Positions 42,031 to 49,874 of a DNA stretch of 64,000 bases are shown here, piece by piece; the first letter of the stretch is position 1; every line of letters starts with the position of its first letter. The DNA lies in the NCBI RefSeq assembly GCF_030644225.1, contig NZ_CP128650.1, forward strand, positions 2,315,001 through 2,379,000. Direction: 5' to 3'. Below the pieces are notes generated by a model that saw nothing but the letters and a program-made list of their open reading frames with translations, had not been told where the DNA came from and searched no databases. Source of the stretch: Selenomonas dianae (lineage in GTDB: Bacteria > Bacillota > Negativicutes > Selenomonadales > Selenomonadaceae). Made by a program: the position numbers and the translations under genes.

Positions 42031-42075
42031 ATTGATAATGATTACTCATAGTTATAGAAAATTTTTATAATTATA
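42031..42075 (-). promoter_or_regulatory. Candidate promoter and Fur/FNR-like operator of the hydrogenase operon
   Basis: On the - strand a TATAAT (42070-42075) lies 70 bases before the hyaA start; its -35 is poor. Downstream, ATTGATAATGATTACTCATA read on the + strand (42031-42050) contains TGATAATGATTA-TCA, close to a 7-1-7 Fur box with one extra base, and half of an FNR box. The assignment is tentative. Confidence 0.4.
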
Positions 42076-42145
42076 CACCGATTCCTAAAAAAAAGAAATA
42101 CACTTTTGTGCGGCAGAGAAACTAATTTTACGTTCGTTTTTTCAC

Positions 42146-42187
42146 GCAAAAAGGCTGTCCCCCGTACCCAAGGCACGACAAACAGCC
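42146..42187 (-). terminator. Intrinsic terminator of the candidate structured RNA
   Basis: On the - strand GGCTGT...ACAGCC with an inner stem CGTGCC/GGTACG is followed by TTTTT. Confidence 0.8.
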
Positions 42188-42462
42188 CATGACACAGTCG
42201 TATCCACCGCATCTATGCACATCGAAACAGATGCAGACACATCCCGTGATTGGCGATTCTGTCGTTTCCTTTTCAAGGGAGAGACGATGCCTCCCGACGG
42301 GAAGGCACGGGCATTTCTGCCCGAACCCTGTGCGCGTCTTGGCCGAGCCGCAGCGCAGGCGCAATATCATAGGCACATGCCCTTAGATATTTTTGCTCGG
42401 AAACGGAGAGGAGTTTCCCCCTCTGCTATGGAAGGAAGCACGGATTACGCTTTCTTAATCGT
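42146..42462 (-). ncRNA. Candidate structured RNA of about 317 nt, class not recognised
   Basis: It is bounded by a consensus promoter (42469-42497) and an intrinsic terminator (42146-42187) on the - strand. Several strong local hairpins can be read: GATATT/AATATC around AGGGCATGTGCCT, CGGGCA-GAAA-TGCCCG, GCCTTCCCGTCGGGAGGC, and GCATCT...AGATGC. I find none of the signatures of RNase P (GAGGAAAGTCC), tmRNA, SRP (GGAAGG-AGCA), 6S, cobalamin or c-di-GMP riboswitches. The only open frame (82 codons, Cys-rich C-terminus) runs through the terminator and is unlikely to be translated. It lies 146 bases upstream of hyaA, so it is either a stand-alone RNA or a long leader with a terminator-type switch. 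Confidence 0.55.
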
Positions 42463-42468
42463 TTGTTA

Positions 42469-42497
42469 ATTCTAACAGATTTTGTGGAAAATGTCAA
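42469..42497 (-). promoter_or_regulatory. Strong promoter of the candidate structured RNA
   Basis: A perfect TTGACA (42492-42497), a 17-base spacer and TAGAAT (42469-42474) on the - strand, just after the end of the secreted-protein gene. Confidence 0.8.
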
Positions 42498-42513
42498 TAT
42501 ACGACATTTATTC

Positions 42514-43287
42514 TCAGTATGTCCGAGATTTATTTTTCACCTTGTATTTCTTCGCCGCCTTCTTCACGGCGTCACGCTCCTTCTCCGCCATGGTGTTCGG
42601 ACGGATCTCGGCAGCGTGCCCGTCGCGCTCCGCATCCGTGATCACCGTGTTCGCGCCGTCATAGGCGATGATCTCATAGGTGCGGATCGTGTTCTTTTTG
42701 GGGTCGAGCACGCGCCGTTGGAGGGTGTAACGGACGTTTTCGTATGCCTCGTCGTGCATCGCACGCACGAACTGTGCGCTGCCGAGGTCGTTGTAGAGGA
42801 TGAGCTGCCAGTAGGAAAGTGTGCCGTCCTCGTTCCGCTGCATCCGCGTGCGGTCAAAGAACCACCCGCGCCGCTCGTCGCCCTCGATAAAGACCCAGTC
42901 GCCCTCCGCGAGCGTCACGGGTTCGATCGCGGTCGCCGCGCCGTAGGCAGCATTGTCAGATGCCGTGGGAGCAATGCCGATCCCGTGCCCACCGTCCTGC
43001 GGTGCGGGCTCTTTTGCAGCAGACTCCTGCGCTGCTGCGCCCTCATGCGCAGGATGCGATGTGCGTTCTTCCTCGTGCGAACCGACAGACGCATCACCGA
43101 GTTCATCCAGCTCCTCCTCAAGAGTGCTCTCCTCGTCCGCATTTTTTGCATCCGCATCTGCGGGCGCGGCGCTCTCATGCTGCTCCTGTGCCGTCATAAC
43201 CTCGTGGATGTCCTTTGCCTCCGCACGCACGCCCCATGCGGACAGGAGGAAAAGCCCTGCGGCAATCATACAAATGATGGATTTCAT
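42514..43287 (-). CDS. Secreted hypothetical protein with acidic Ala/Glu-rich linker
   Basis: A 257-residue protein. A signal peptide (residues 1 to about 23, cleavage near VRA-EA) is followed by a low-complexity Ala/Glu/Asp segment (about 30-105) and then a C-terminal beta-rich domain (about 120-225) with GDWVFIEGDERRGWFFD and a Lys-rich end (KKAAKKYKVKNKS). The C-terminal domain looks like the small periplasmic domains seen in many Selenomonas secreted proteins, but I cannot name the family. It starts 11 bases after the M23 peptidase stop, so the two are probably cotranscribed and both act in the periplasm. Confidence 0.7.
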   Translation of the reverse strand: MKSIICMIAAGLFLLSAWGVRAEAKDIHEVMTAQEQHESAAPADADAKNADEESTLEEELDELGDASVGSHEEERTSHPAHEGAAAQESAAKEPAPQDGGHGIGIAPTASDNAAYGAATAIEPVTLAEGDWVFIEGDERRGWFFDRTRMQRNEDGTLSYWQLILYNDLGSAQFVRAMHDEAYENVRYTLQRRVLDPKKNTIRTYEIIAYDGANTVITDAERDGHAAEIRPNTMAEKERDAVKKAAKKYKVKNKSRTY

Positions 43288-43298
43288 ACCGTTCTCCC

Positions 43299-44207
43299 TT
43301 ATAAATATCCTGCGGGGTTGACGGGCTGACCGTCAACGCGCACCTCATAGTGAACGTGCGGACCTGTCGAGTGTCCCGTCGAGCCGACGTAGGCGATCAC
43401 CTCGCCGCGCCGTACCTGTTGTCCAACCGTGACGGCAAGCGCGGAGGCGTGTCCGTAGCGCGTCACGATGCCGCCGCCGTGATCCACATCGACCATGTTG
43501 CCGTAGCCGCCGTTCCATCCCGCCGCCGTGACAACGCCGTCGGCGGTCGCAACAATGGGCGTACCCATCTCGGCGGCAATGTCGATCCCCTGATGGAACT
43601 CCGTGCCGTCAAAACGCAGACCGTAGGGCGAGCTGACATAGCCCGCCGCCGGCCAGATGGAGGGTACGGTATGTGTGGCATCGTCCGAGACGAACCCTGC
43701 CGCCCCGGGGAACTCCCTGCGCAGGGTCTCGGCGAGGAGGTCAATGGAGGAGCGGCGCGTACCAAGACGCTGCTCGATCATCGTGAGCGCCTCACCGACA
43801 TCGGCGGTGGTGAGGTCATGCGGTGCGCCGCCCGTCGGGGCATATGTCCCCTCCTGCACAGTCTCGTCCGCAGCGGCGGGCGGTGCGCCGACGATGGCAC
43901 GCAGCCCGTCCTCGGAGCGGCGCAGCTGATCGAGATCCTGTTGGAGGGCGGCAGCCCTTTTCGATACCTGCAGAATCTGCTCCTGTTGGATGCGGTTCGC
44001 CTCGCGCAGCTGTGCCGTCTCCGCATTGTTCGTATCGCCCCGCATGAGGGTATAAATGGAGAGCACCGATGCCGCTGCAAGGACAGCGACCGCCGCCCCA
44101 GCCCCCACGGCGAGCAAGCGTGCAGAACGCAGCGAGAGACGCACCGTGCGCGTCACATCCGCTGCGTTGTCGATGAATTGGATTTGATAGCGTGTTTCTT
44201 CGTTCAA
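43299..44207 (-). CDS. M23 family metallopeptidase (LytM/DUF-type murein hydrolase)
   Basis: A 302-residue envelope protein. A short cytosolic start is followed by a membrane anchor (near residues 30-52), a coiled coil (about 60-105) and a LytM domain. Zinc ligands are in FHQGIDIAAEMG (H-x3-D) and HVHYEV (H-x-H). It would cleave peptidoglycan cross-bridges or act as an EnvC-like activator. The start is TTG 44207 with AGGAGA upstream; no ATG is suitable. A truncated family B repeat lies just upstream. Confidence 0.9.
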   Translation of the reverse strand: MNEETRYQIQFIDNAADVTRTVRLSLRSARLLAVGAGAAVAVLAAASVLSIYTLMRGDTNNAETAQLREANRIQQEQILQVSKRAAALQQDLDQLRRSEDGLRAIVGAPPAAADETVQEGTYAPTGGAPHDLTTADVGEALTMIEQRLGTRRSSIDLLAETLRREFPGAAGFVSDDATHTVPSIWPAAGYVSSPYGLRFDGTEFHQGIDIAAEMGTPIVATADGVVTAAGWNGGYGNMVDVDHGGGIVTRYGHASALAVTVGQQVRRGEVIAYVGSTGHSTGPHVHYEVRVDGQPVNPAGYL

Positions 44208-44273
44208 GCTGTTCTCCTGGATGATATAGAGGTCTTTCCTTGTTCAACGGGGAAGGGCACGGACGGTCTGTGT

Positions 44274-44343
44274 TGCTCCGCAGCAAGCCCTAGTGAAGCA
44301 AGTGTCCGACCGCTTGCGTAACGAGGGTTCTGCGAGGAGCGCA
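44274..44343. repeat. Family B repeat, copy B7, with internal deletion
   Basis: The left end (GCAGCAAGCCCTAGTGAAGCAAG, in parts) is joined directly to the right end (GACCGCTTGCGTAACGAGGG). The central arms are missing. Confidence 0.75.
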
Positions 44344-44381
44344 CAGACAGACGGCACTGTTCCTCCGACCTATCCTAGCCG

Positions 44382-44418
44382 AAAAAAATGAAAACCTGCT
44401 GAGTGCCAGCAGGTTTTC
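44382..44418 (-). terminator. Intrinsic terminator of the parA-parB-DUF4446 unit
   Basis: GAAAACCTGCTG pairs with CAGCAGGTTTTC; on the - strand the stem is followed by ATTTTTTTC. It lies 9 bases after the DUF4446 stop. Confidence 0.85.
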
Positions 44419-44427
44419 TATGCTTCC

Positions 44428-44949
44428 TCAATACTTGATCGGCAGCGGCTGCGCCATCGCCTCGCGCAGCACGCCCTTCTCCTCATCGGTGAGCGGATAC
44501 TCCGAGGAGCCGTTCTTGATCGGTTTGATGTAGCTGCGCGAGTCCGCACGGGCGAAGATGCTCGAAAAGATCACGCCGTCGTTGTTCGCATCGAGCATGG
44601 CGACCGCATAGCTGAGATCGCCGCCCATGTCCTCGAACGCGCGGAACCGGACGGAGGCGACGCGCACGATCGACTTGCGGATGAACTGCCGGATGAGCTC
44701 GTTCTCCTCAAGAATCTGCGCATTCGTCGCAGCGATCGCCTCGACCTCGTGGATGTGTCCGATCAGCATTCCCTCCAGATCGTCCGCCTGCGTGCCGCGC
44801 ATCATCTCGCGGTAGCGTGCACGCATCGAGCTGAGGCGCACCATGGTATAGATGACCAAAATCAGTAAGACCAGAATAAGCAGCATGGAGGTCAGCAGGA
44901 GTGCTGCCTCATGTGCTGTGATATAGTTGACGAGACTGTTCAGAAACAA
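44428..44949 (-). CDS. DUF4446 family membrane protein
   Basis: A 173-residue protein with one N-terminal membrane helix (about 18-38), a short coiled segment, and a conserved C-terminal domain with VRFRAFEDMGGDLSYAVAMLD and GVIFSSIFARADSRSYIKPI typical of DUF4446. The family usually follows spo0J/parB, as here, but its function is unknown. The start is a TTG (44949) with GGAAGAAAA upstream. It ends the parA-parB transcription unit. Confidence 0.88.
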   Translation of the reverse strand: MFLNSLVNYITAHEAALLLTSMLLILVLLILVIYTMVRLSSMRARYREMMRGTQADDLEGMLIGHIHEVEAIAATNAQILEENELIRQFIRKSIVRVASVRFRAFEDMGGDLSYAVAMLDANNDGVIFSSIFARADSRSYIKPIKNGSSEYPLTDEEKGVLREAMAQPLPIKY

Positions 44950-44976
44950 TGTTTTCTTCCTTCCCTATGTCGGCAG

Positions 44977-45999
44977 TCAGACGGTGAAGGACTGCGTGGA
45001 GATCGCACGCAGCGCCGCACGCTTATCCTCCTTGGACGGGCCATCCGTGCCCGTGAGAAGTCCCAACAGGCGTTCGAGATCATCGGCGGAAAAATAGCTG
45101 ATCTCCAACCGTCCCTTTCCCTTCTCACGTCCCTCCTGTATACGGACCTTCGTCCCGAGTTTCTGCGTCAGACGCTCCTCCGCCGCACGGACGAAGATGT
45201 CCGGCGTACGCTCCTGTTTTTCCGTCTGTTCCCGTTTTTTGAGGGCGTTCGCGTCTTTGGCGAGCCGCTTCACGAGTGCCTCCGCGCCGCGTGCCGAGAG
45301 CTCATGCTCCTGTATGTACTCCGCCGCCTCGTATTGGAGCGCGTGGCTGTCAATTGCGAGGAGAGGGCGCACCTGCCCCATCGTGAGGACACCGTTCGCG
45401 ATAAATGCCTGTACGCCCTCGGCGAGGCGCAGGAGGCGCACGCTGTTGGCGATCGCCGAGCGGCTGCGTGCCACGCGCCGCGCCAGTTCCTCCTGCGAGA
45501 GGCGGAACTTCGTCAGCAACTGCTCGTAGGCACGCGCCTCCTCGATCGGGTTCAGATCCTCGCGCTGGATGTTCTCGATGAGCGCCATCTCCGCCATCTC
45601 GGCATCCGTCGCCGTGCGCATGACGACGGGAACGTGCGTGAGCCCTGCAAGGCGTGCCGCACGCAGGCGGCGCTCGCCCGCGATCAGCTCATATCTGCCG
45701 TCGCCGATGGCACGCACGGAGAGCGGCTGCAGAATGCCATGCCGTGCGATGGACTCGCGCAGCTCCTCCAATGCCGCCTCGTCGAACTCACGGCGCGGCT
45801 GAAAACGGTTCGGCTGTATGGCATCCACAGCGATCTGTGCAGGGCTTGCCGGTACGGCGGATGCCGTCTGCTCTGTGGGAGAAGCCGTCCGCCTCTCTGC
45901 GGCAGGTGCATCCGTCGGCTTTTGCCCTGCGATCATGTTTTTCCCCAGTCCGAGTGCGCCGAGGCCGCGCCCGAGACCGCCGGTCTTAGCTTTCTTCAC
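44977..45999 (-). CDS. parB: Chromosome-partitioning protein ParB (Spo0J)
   Basis: A 340-residue CTP-dependent DNA clamp that loads at parS and spreads to recruit SMC. After a basic start and an Ala/Pro-rich linker (about 25-55), the ParB/Srx domain shows [26 protein letters not shown] and [16 protein letters not shown]. The helix-turn-helix [20 protein letters not shown] lies near 168-187. GTG 45999 overlaps the last codons of parA by 14 bases. Three matching parS sites lie 2-5 kb to the right. Confidence 0.95.
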   Translation of the reverse strand: MKKAKTGGLGRGLGALGLGKNMIAGQKPTDAPAAERRTASPTEQTASAVPASPAQIAVDAIQPNRFQPRREFDEAALEELRESIARHGILQPLSVRAIGDGRYELIAGERRLRAARLAGLTHVPVVMRTATDAEMAEMALIENIQREDLNPIEEARAYEQLLTKFRLSQEELARRVARSRSAIANSVRLLRLAEGVQAFIANGVLTMGQVRPLLAIDSHALQYEAAEYIQEHELSARGAEALVKRLAKDANALKKREQTEKQERTPDIFVRAAEERLTQKLGTKVRIQEGREKGKGRLEISYFSADDLERLLGLLTGTDGPSKEDKRAALRAISTQSFTV

Positions 46000-46750
46000 G
46001 CTTCATGACCTCCCTCGCAAGCTCGATGTAGCTCTCCGCACCGCGCGATGTGATGTCGTAGGAGGTGATGGGCTGTCCGAAGGACGGTGCCTCCGAGAGC
46101 CGCACATTACGCGGGATCAACGTACGATAGAGCGCCGTACCAAAGACGTTTTTTACCTCCTCGACGACCTGCGTCGCAATGCGTGTGCGCCCATCGTACA
46201 TGGTCATCACAACCCCTTGGACGGTGAGGGCGGGATTCGCACTCTCCTGCACGAGGCCGATCGTGTTCATCAGCTGTGCCACCCCTTCGAGTGCGTAGAA
46301 CTCACACTGGATCGGGATGAGGACGGCGTGCGCCGCCGTGAGTGCGTTCAGTGTGAGAAAGCCGAGCGACGGCGGGCAGTCGATGAAGATGTAGTCGTAG
46401 TCGTGCGCAACGGTCGAGAGCGCATCCCTAAGACGCGTCTCCCGCCGTGCAAGGGACGCCAGTTCCACCTCCGCGCCCGCAAGCTCGACGTTCGCGGGCA
46501 GGACATCCACGCGGTAATCCGAGTGAATTACCGCATCCCGCAGGCTGTCCCCGCCGATGAGGACACGGTAGGTCGTGGTCATGAGCATATTCTTGTCAAT
46601 GCCGAACCCGCTCGTCGCATTCCCCTGCGGGTCAATGTCAACGAGCAGGACACGGCGTTTCATGCGTGCGACAGCGGCGGCGAGATTGACCGCCGTCGTC
46701 GTTTTGCCGACGCCGCCCTTCTGACTGGCAATCGCTATGATCTTTGCCAC
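45986..46750 (-). CDS. parA: Chromosome-partitioning ATPase ParA (Soj)
   Basis: A 254-residue Walker-type ATPase. The deviant Walker [15 protein letters not shown] is near residues 11-24, Walker A' [13 protein letters not shown] near 40-52, and Walker [10 protein letters not shown] near 118-126. The start is GTG 46750 with AAAGGATG before it; the long frame upstream runs through a family B repeat and is not coding. It works with ParB to segregate the origin region. Confidence 0.95.
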   Translation of the reverse strand: MAKIIAIASQKGGVGKTTTAVNLAAAVARMKRRVLLVDIDPQGNATSGFGIDKNMLMTTTYRVLIGGDSLRDAVIHSDYRVDVLPANVELAGAEVELASLARRETRLRDALSTVAHDYDYIFIDCPPSLGFLTLNALTAAHAVLIPIQCEFYALEGVAQLMNTIGLVQESANPALTVQGVVMTMYDGRTRIATQVVEEVKNVFGTALYRTLIPRNVRLSEAPSFGQPITSYDITSRGAESYIELAREVMKREES

Positions 46751-46827
46751 GGGATCATCCTTTCTGCGGGAGTGGTGTTTAACGATTCTATGATAAGTGT
46801 TACGGAAGAATGCGGACAGCGATGCTC

Positions 46828-47095
46828 CTAAGCAAACCCTAGTGGAGCAAGCGGGAAAATACTGACCTGTCCAAGAAGCAAGTCCGCAGGACGAAGCTGA
46901 TTGGGTAACAGGTCGCATGGGAAAACGTCCCAAGAACACAAGCGTTAGCGAAGTGTGATTGGATGACGTTGACCGCTTGTGCGGTACGCCCCGCCGGACT
47001 TCTTTCGTTCAAGCGTAGCGCGTTTAAGAAGTCTGGCGGTATTTGAGCGTACAAGCACACGAACGCTTGCGCAACTAAGTGTTTGCGTGGAGCAC
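46828..47095. repeat. Family B repeat, copy B8, expanded and rearranged
   Basis: Left end AGCAAACCCTAGTGGAGCAAG at 46831 and right end GCTTGCGCAACTAAGTGTTTGC near 47064, but the left arm contains about 120 extra bases with internal copies of element ends (for example GAACACAAGCGTTAGCGAAG). The diverged arms still pair (GCCGGACTTCTT against AAGAAGTCTGGC). No gene is seen between 46751 and 47167. Confidence 0.7.
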
Positions 47096-47167
47096 GTATA
47101 TCCGTATCATTTGACGTAGGCTCTGTTTAACAACTGATTTTGCAGGGGGAAAGCCCAACCCTGCGTT

Positions 47168-48130
47168 TTAGAACAGTACCTTCGCCAGATGCAGATAGTC
47201 GGGGTCGAGCTTCTTCTTGTTGTTCACGGCATCGTAGAGGTTGACCGAGACGACGTGTCCCTTGCTGTAGCCGAACACCACGCCCGAGAGCCCCGAGATG
47301 AGGGCGAGCGCCGCCTGCTCCCCGAGCTGACTTGCACGGACGCGGTCAATGACGGTCGGCGAGCCGCCGCGCTGGATGTGACCGAGCACGGAGACACGCG
47401 TCTCGATGTCCGTATGCGATGCGATGTAGTCACAGACCTCCTGTCCCGATGCCGCGCCCTCGGCAACCACAATGAGGATGTAGCGTTTGCCGTGCTCATA
47501 GGCGCGGGAAAGATCCTGCGTGAGCTGTTCCAGATCGAACTCCTCCTCGGGCACAATGATGTACTCCGCACCGCCCGAGATCCCCGAGACGAGGGCGAGC
47601 CATCCGCTGCCGCGCCCCATGACCTCAAGGACAATGACGCGGCGGTGTGCCGATGCCGTATCGCGTAGCTTGTTGATCGCGTCGATGATCGTGTTCGCCG
47701 CCGTGTCGCAGCCGATCGTGTAGTCCATGCCCCAGACATCGTTGTCAATCGTCCCCGGCAGTCCTACAATCGGAAAACCGTACTCCTCGGAGAGCAGTTG
47801 TGCGCCGCGCAGCGACCCGTCGCCACCGATCACGCAGAGCCCCTCAATCCCGCGCTTGATGAGATTCTCATGTCCGAGGCGGCGTCCCTCGGGGGTCTGC
47901 CACCGCTTGCAGCGTGCCGTCCCGAGGAACGTCCCGCCGCGCTGGATAATGTCGCCCACATCGCGCGACTGGAGTTCCCGAAGGTTCTCCTCCAAGAGCC
48001 CGTGATACCCGTCAGTGATGCCCCAGACCTTCACGCCCTCATAGAGTGCCGTACGTGCAACCGCGCGCGCCGCCGCATTCATCCCCGGGCTGTCTCCCCC
48101 GCTCGTCATGATCGCAATACTCTTTAACAC
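47168..48130 (-). CDS. pfkA: ATP-dependent 6-phosphofructokinase
   Basis: A 320-residue glycolytic enzyme. MTSGGDSPGMNAAARA (residues 8-23) is the ATP site; the loop GGTFLGTAR, GGDGSLRGA, the substrate segment LPGTIDND (catalytic Asp) and MGRGSGWLAL follow the bacterial PfkA pattern. Gly in the GGDGS loop favours ATP over pyrophosphate. GTG 48130 with GGGAGGAAG upstream gives the family length; the longer frame runs through the parS site and is rejected. Confidence 0.95.
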   Translation of the reverse strand: MLKSIAIMTSGGDSPGMNAAARAVARTALYEGVKVWGITDGYHGLLEENLRELQSRDVGDIIQRGGTFLGTARCKRWQTPEGRRLGHENLIKRGIEGLCVIGGDGSLRGAQLLSEEYGFPIVGLPGTIDNDVWGMDYTIGCDTAANTIIDAINKLRDTASAHRRVIVLEVMGRGSGWLALVSGISGGAEYIIVPEEEFDLEQLTQDLSRAYEHGKRYILIVVAEGAASGQEVCDYIASHTDIETRVSVLGHIQRGGSPTVIDRVRASQLGEQAALALISGLSGVVFGYSKGHVVSVNLYDAVNNKKKLDPDYLHLAKVLF

Positions 48131-48212
48131 GACTCTTCCTCCCCTGCCTATTGATGCGTACAGGACGCACGCAATCCATACATATGAACTCCCTTCATCA
48201 TAGCACAAATGA

Positions 48213-48246
48213 CAAAAAAAATCCCCTCTTTTTTGAAAAGAGGGGT
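48213..48246 (-). terminator. Intrinsic terminator of dnaB
   Basis: On the - strand CCCCTCTTTT-caa-AAAAGAGGGG is followed by ATTTTTTTT, 29 bases after the dnaB stop. Confidence 0.9.
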
Positions 48247-48257
48247 GAGAAAATGAT

Positions 48258-48273
48258 TGTTTCACGTGAAACA
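48258..48273. promoter_or_regulatory. parS: parS centromere site 1
   Basis: TGTTTCACGTGAAACA, identical to the Bacillus-type parS consensus. Three more matched bases on each side (GAT and ATC) extend it to a perfect 22-bp palindrome that runs into the dnaB stop codon. Confidence 0.95.
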
Positions 48274-48274
48274 A

Positions 48275-49597
48275 TCAGGATTCCCGTGTGAGATCGCGGA
48301 AGCGCGTATACTCCTTCTGAAAGAACAGTTTCACCGTATCTGTCGCGCCGTTGCGGTGCTTCGCGATACTCAGTTCGGTGATGTTCGCGTTCTCCGTATC
48401 CTGATTGTAGTAGTCCTCACGATAGAGGAACATGACGATGTCCGCATCCTGCTCGATGGAGCCGGACTCACGCAGGTCGGAGAGCATGGGGCGCTTGTCC
48501 GAGCGTCCCTCCGTTGCACGCGAGAGCTGCGAGAGGACGACAATCGGCACAGAGAGCTCGCGCGCGAGCACCTTCAGCGAACGCGTCATCTCGGCGACGG
48601 CAAGGGTGCGGTTCTCCGCGCGTCCGGGCGCTTGGATCAGCTGCAGATAGTCGATAGCGATCAGATCCAGTCCGTGCTCCGCCTTGAGCCGGCGTGCACG
48701 CGTACGGATGTCAAGAACCGTAGTGCTGCTCGTATCGTCAAAGTACAGGTTCGTCTTCATCATGCGGTCGGCGACCTTGACGAGGCGTTCCCACTCCTCA
48801 TCGTCCAGTTCCCCGCGTGCCAGACGCGTCGCGTCAATCTGCCCTTCGGCGCAGAAGATACGGTGCATGAGCTGTTCGCGCGGCATTTCGAGAGAAAAGA
48901 ATGCGACCGTCCCGCCTTGGAGCGCGACATGGGTCGCAAGGTTGAGGACAAATGCCGTCTTCCCCATCGCAGGGCGTGCCGCAACGATGATGAGATCGGA
49001 TTTTTGCAGGCCGCGCGTCACGGAGTCGAGCGTTACAAGCCCCGTCGAGAGACCCGTGATCCCCCCCTTTGCCTTGGCAAGCTCGCTGACACGATCCACG
49101 GCATCAAAGACCACGTCCTTGATCGGCACAAATGTACCCGTCGTCTGTCCGCCTGCGATGGCGAGGATCTTGCGCTCCGCATCATCGAGCTGCTCGGCGA
49201 TGTCCTCGCTCGCCTCATACGCCGCGCCTGCGATCTCCGTACTCGCGTCGATGAGCGCACGCAGAACCGCCTTCTCCCGCACGATCTTCGCATAGTGGAC
49301 GAGGTTCGCCGTGCTCGGCACACGATTGGTCAGGTTCGCGAGAAATGAGATGCCGCCGACCTGCTCGATGAGATTCTTCTTTTTCAGCAGTTCCGTCACC
49401 GTCACGATGTCAACCGGCTCGCCGTTGCGAACCAGTTCCTCCATCGCCTCAAATACAGCGCGATGTGCCTGCCGATAAAACTCGTCCGCACGCAGCAGTT
49501 CGATCGCCTGTGTGACCGCCGCAGGTTTCAGCATCATCGCTCCGAGGACGGACAGCTCCGCCTCAATGTTCTGCGGTGGGATACGTCCTTCCGCCAT
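48275..49597 (-). CDS. dnaB: Replicative DNA helicase DnaB
   Basis: A 440-residue hexameric helicase. The N-terminal primase-binding domain begins PPQNIEAELSVLGAMML; the RecA-like domain has Walker A ARPAMGKTAFVLN, the SLEMPREQLMHRI segment, Walker B LIAIDYLQLI, and RSDKRPMLSDLRESGSIEQD for loop and arginine-finger functions. No intein is present. Its stop codon touches the parS palindrome. ATG 49597 has GGAG upstream. Confidence 0.97.
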   Translation of the reverse strand: MAEGRIPPQNIEAELSVLGAMMLKPAAVTQAIELLRADEFYRQAHRAVFEAMEELVRNGEPVDIVTVTELLKKKNLIEQVGGISFLANLTNRVPSTANLVHYAKIVREKAVLRALIDASTEIAGAAYEASEDIAEQLDDAERKILAIAGGQTTGTFVPIKDVVFDAVDRVSELAKAKGGITGLSTGLVTLDSVTRGLQKSDLIIVAARPAMGKTAFVLNLATHVALQGGTVAFFSLEMPREQLMHRIFCAEGQIDATRLARGELDDEEWERLVKVADRMMKTNLYFDDTSSTTVLDIRTRARRLKAEHGLDLIAIDYLQLIQAPGRAENRTLAVAEMTRSLKVLARELSVPIVVLSQLSRATEGRSDKRPMLSDLRESGSIEQDADIVMFLYREDYYNQDTENANITELSIAKHRNGATDTVKLFFQKEYTRFRDLTRES

Positions 49598-49708
49598 CGG
49601 ATTCTCCTTTCGAGATAAACATTCGTGTTTCCCTTTGCCTCGGTAGAGATAGAGATTCTTCTTGATGATTTATCATTCTGTATCTATGCGCAGAATAATA
49701 TCCTCCCC

Positions 49709-49857
49709 GCAGCGAATCCTAGTGAAGTAAACGGAAAAAGCGTGCGACCCGCCCCCTGCGGATTTTATTCGTTCAAGCGGAGCGCGTTTGAAATCCGCAG
49801 GTATTTCGGCGGACGAGCACGCGACCGTTTACGCAACTAAGCGTTCGCAAGGGGAGG
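49709..49857. repeat. Family B fold-back repeat, copy B9
   Basis: A full copy with ends GCGAATCCTAGTGAAGTAAA and TTTACGCAACTAAGCGTTCGC; both ends have changed together, keeping the pairing. It fills the gap between the Lon-family gene and dnaB. Confidence 0.85.
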
Positions 49858-49874
49858 ATAACGCCCAACTCATA

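Noticed and set aside
42128-42376. An 82-codon - strand frame with eight Cys in its C-terminal half, resembling a Cys-rich precursor peptide
   Set aside because: Its last third is encoded by the intrinsic terminator hairpin at 42146-42187 and the frame crosses the T run, so it would not be fully transcribed. The Cys codons come from the stem sequences. No maturation enzyme is nearby.
46839-47060. A 73-codon frame in the gap before parA
   Set aside because: It lies wholly inside the expanded family B copy B8 and encodes repeat sequence.
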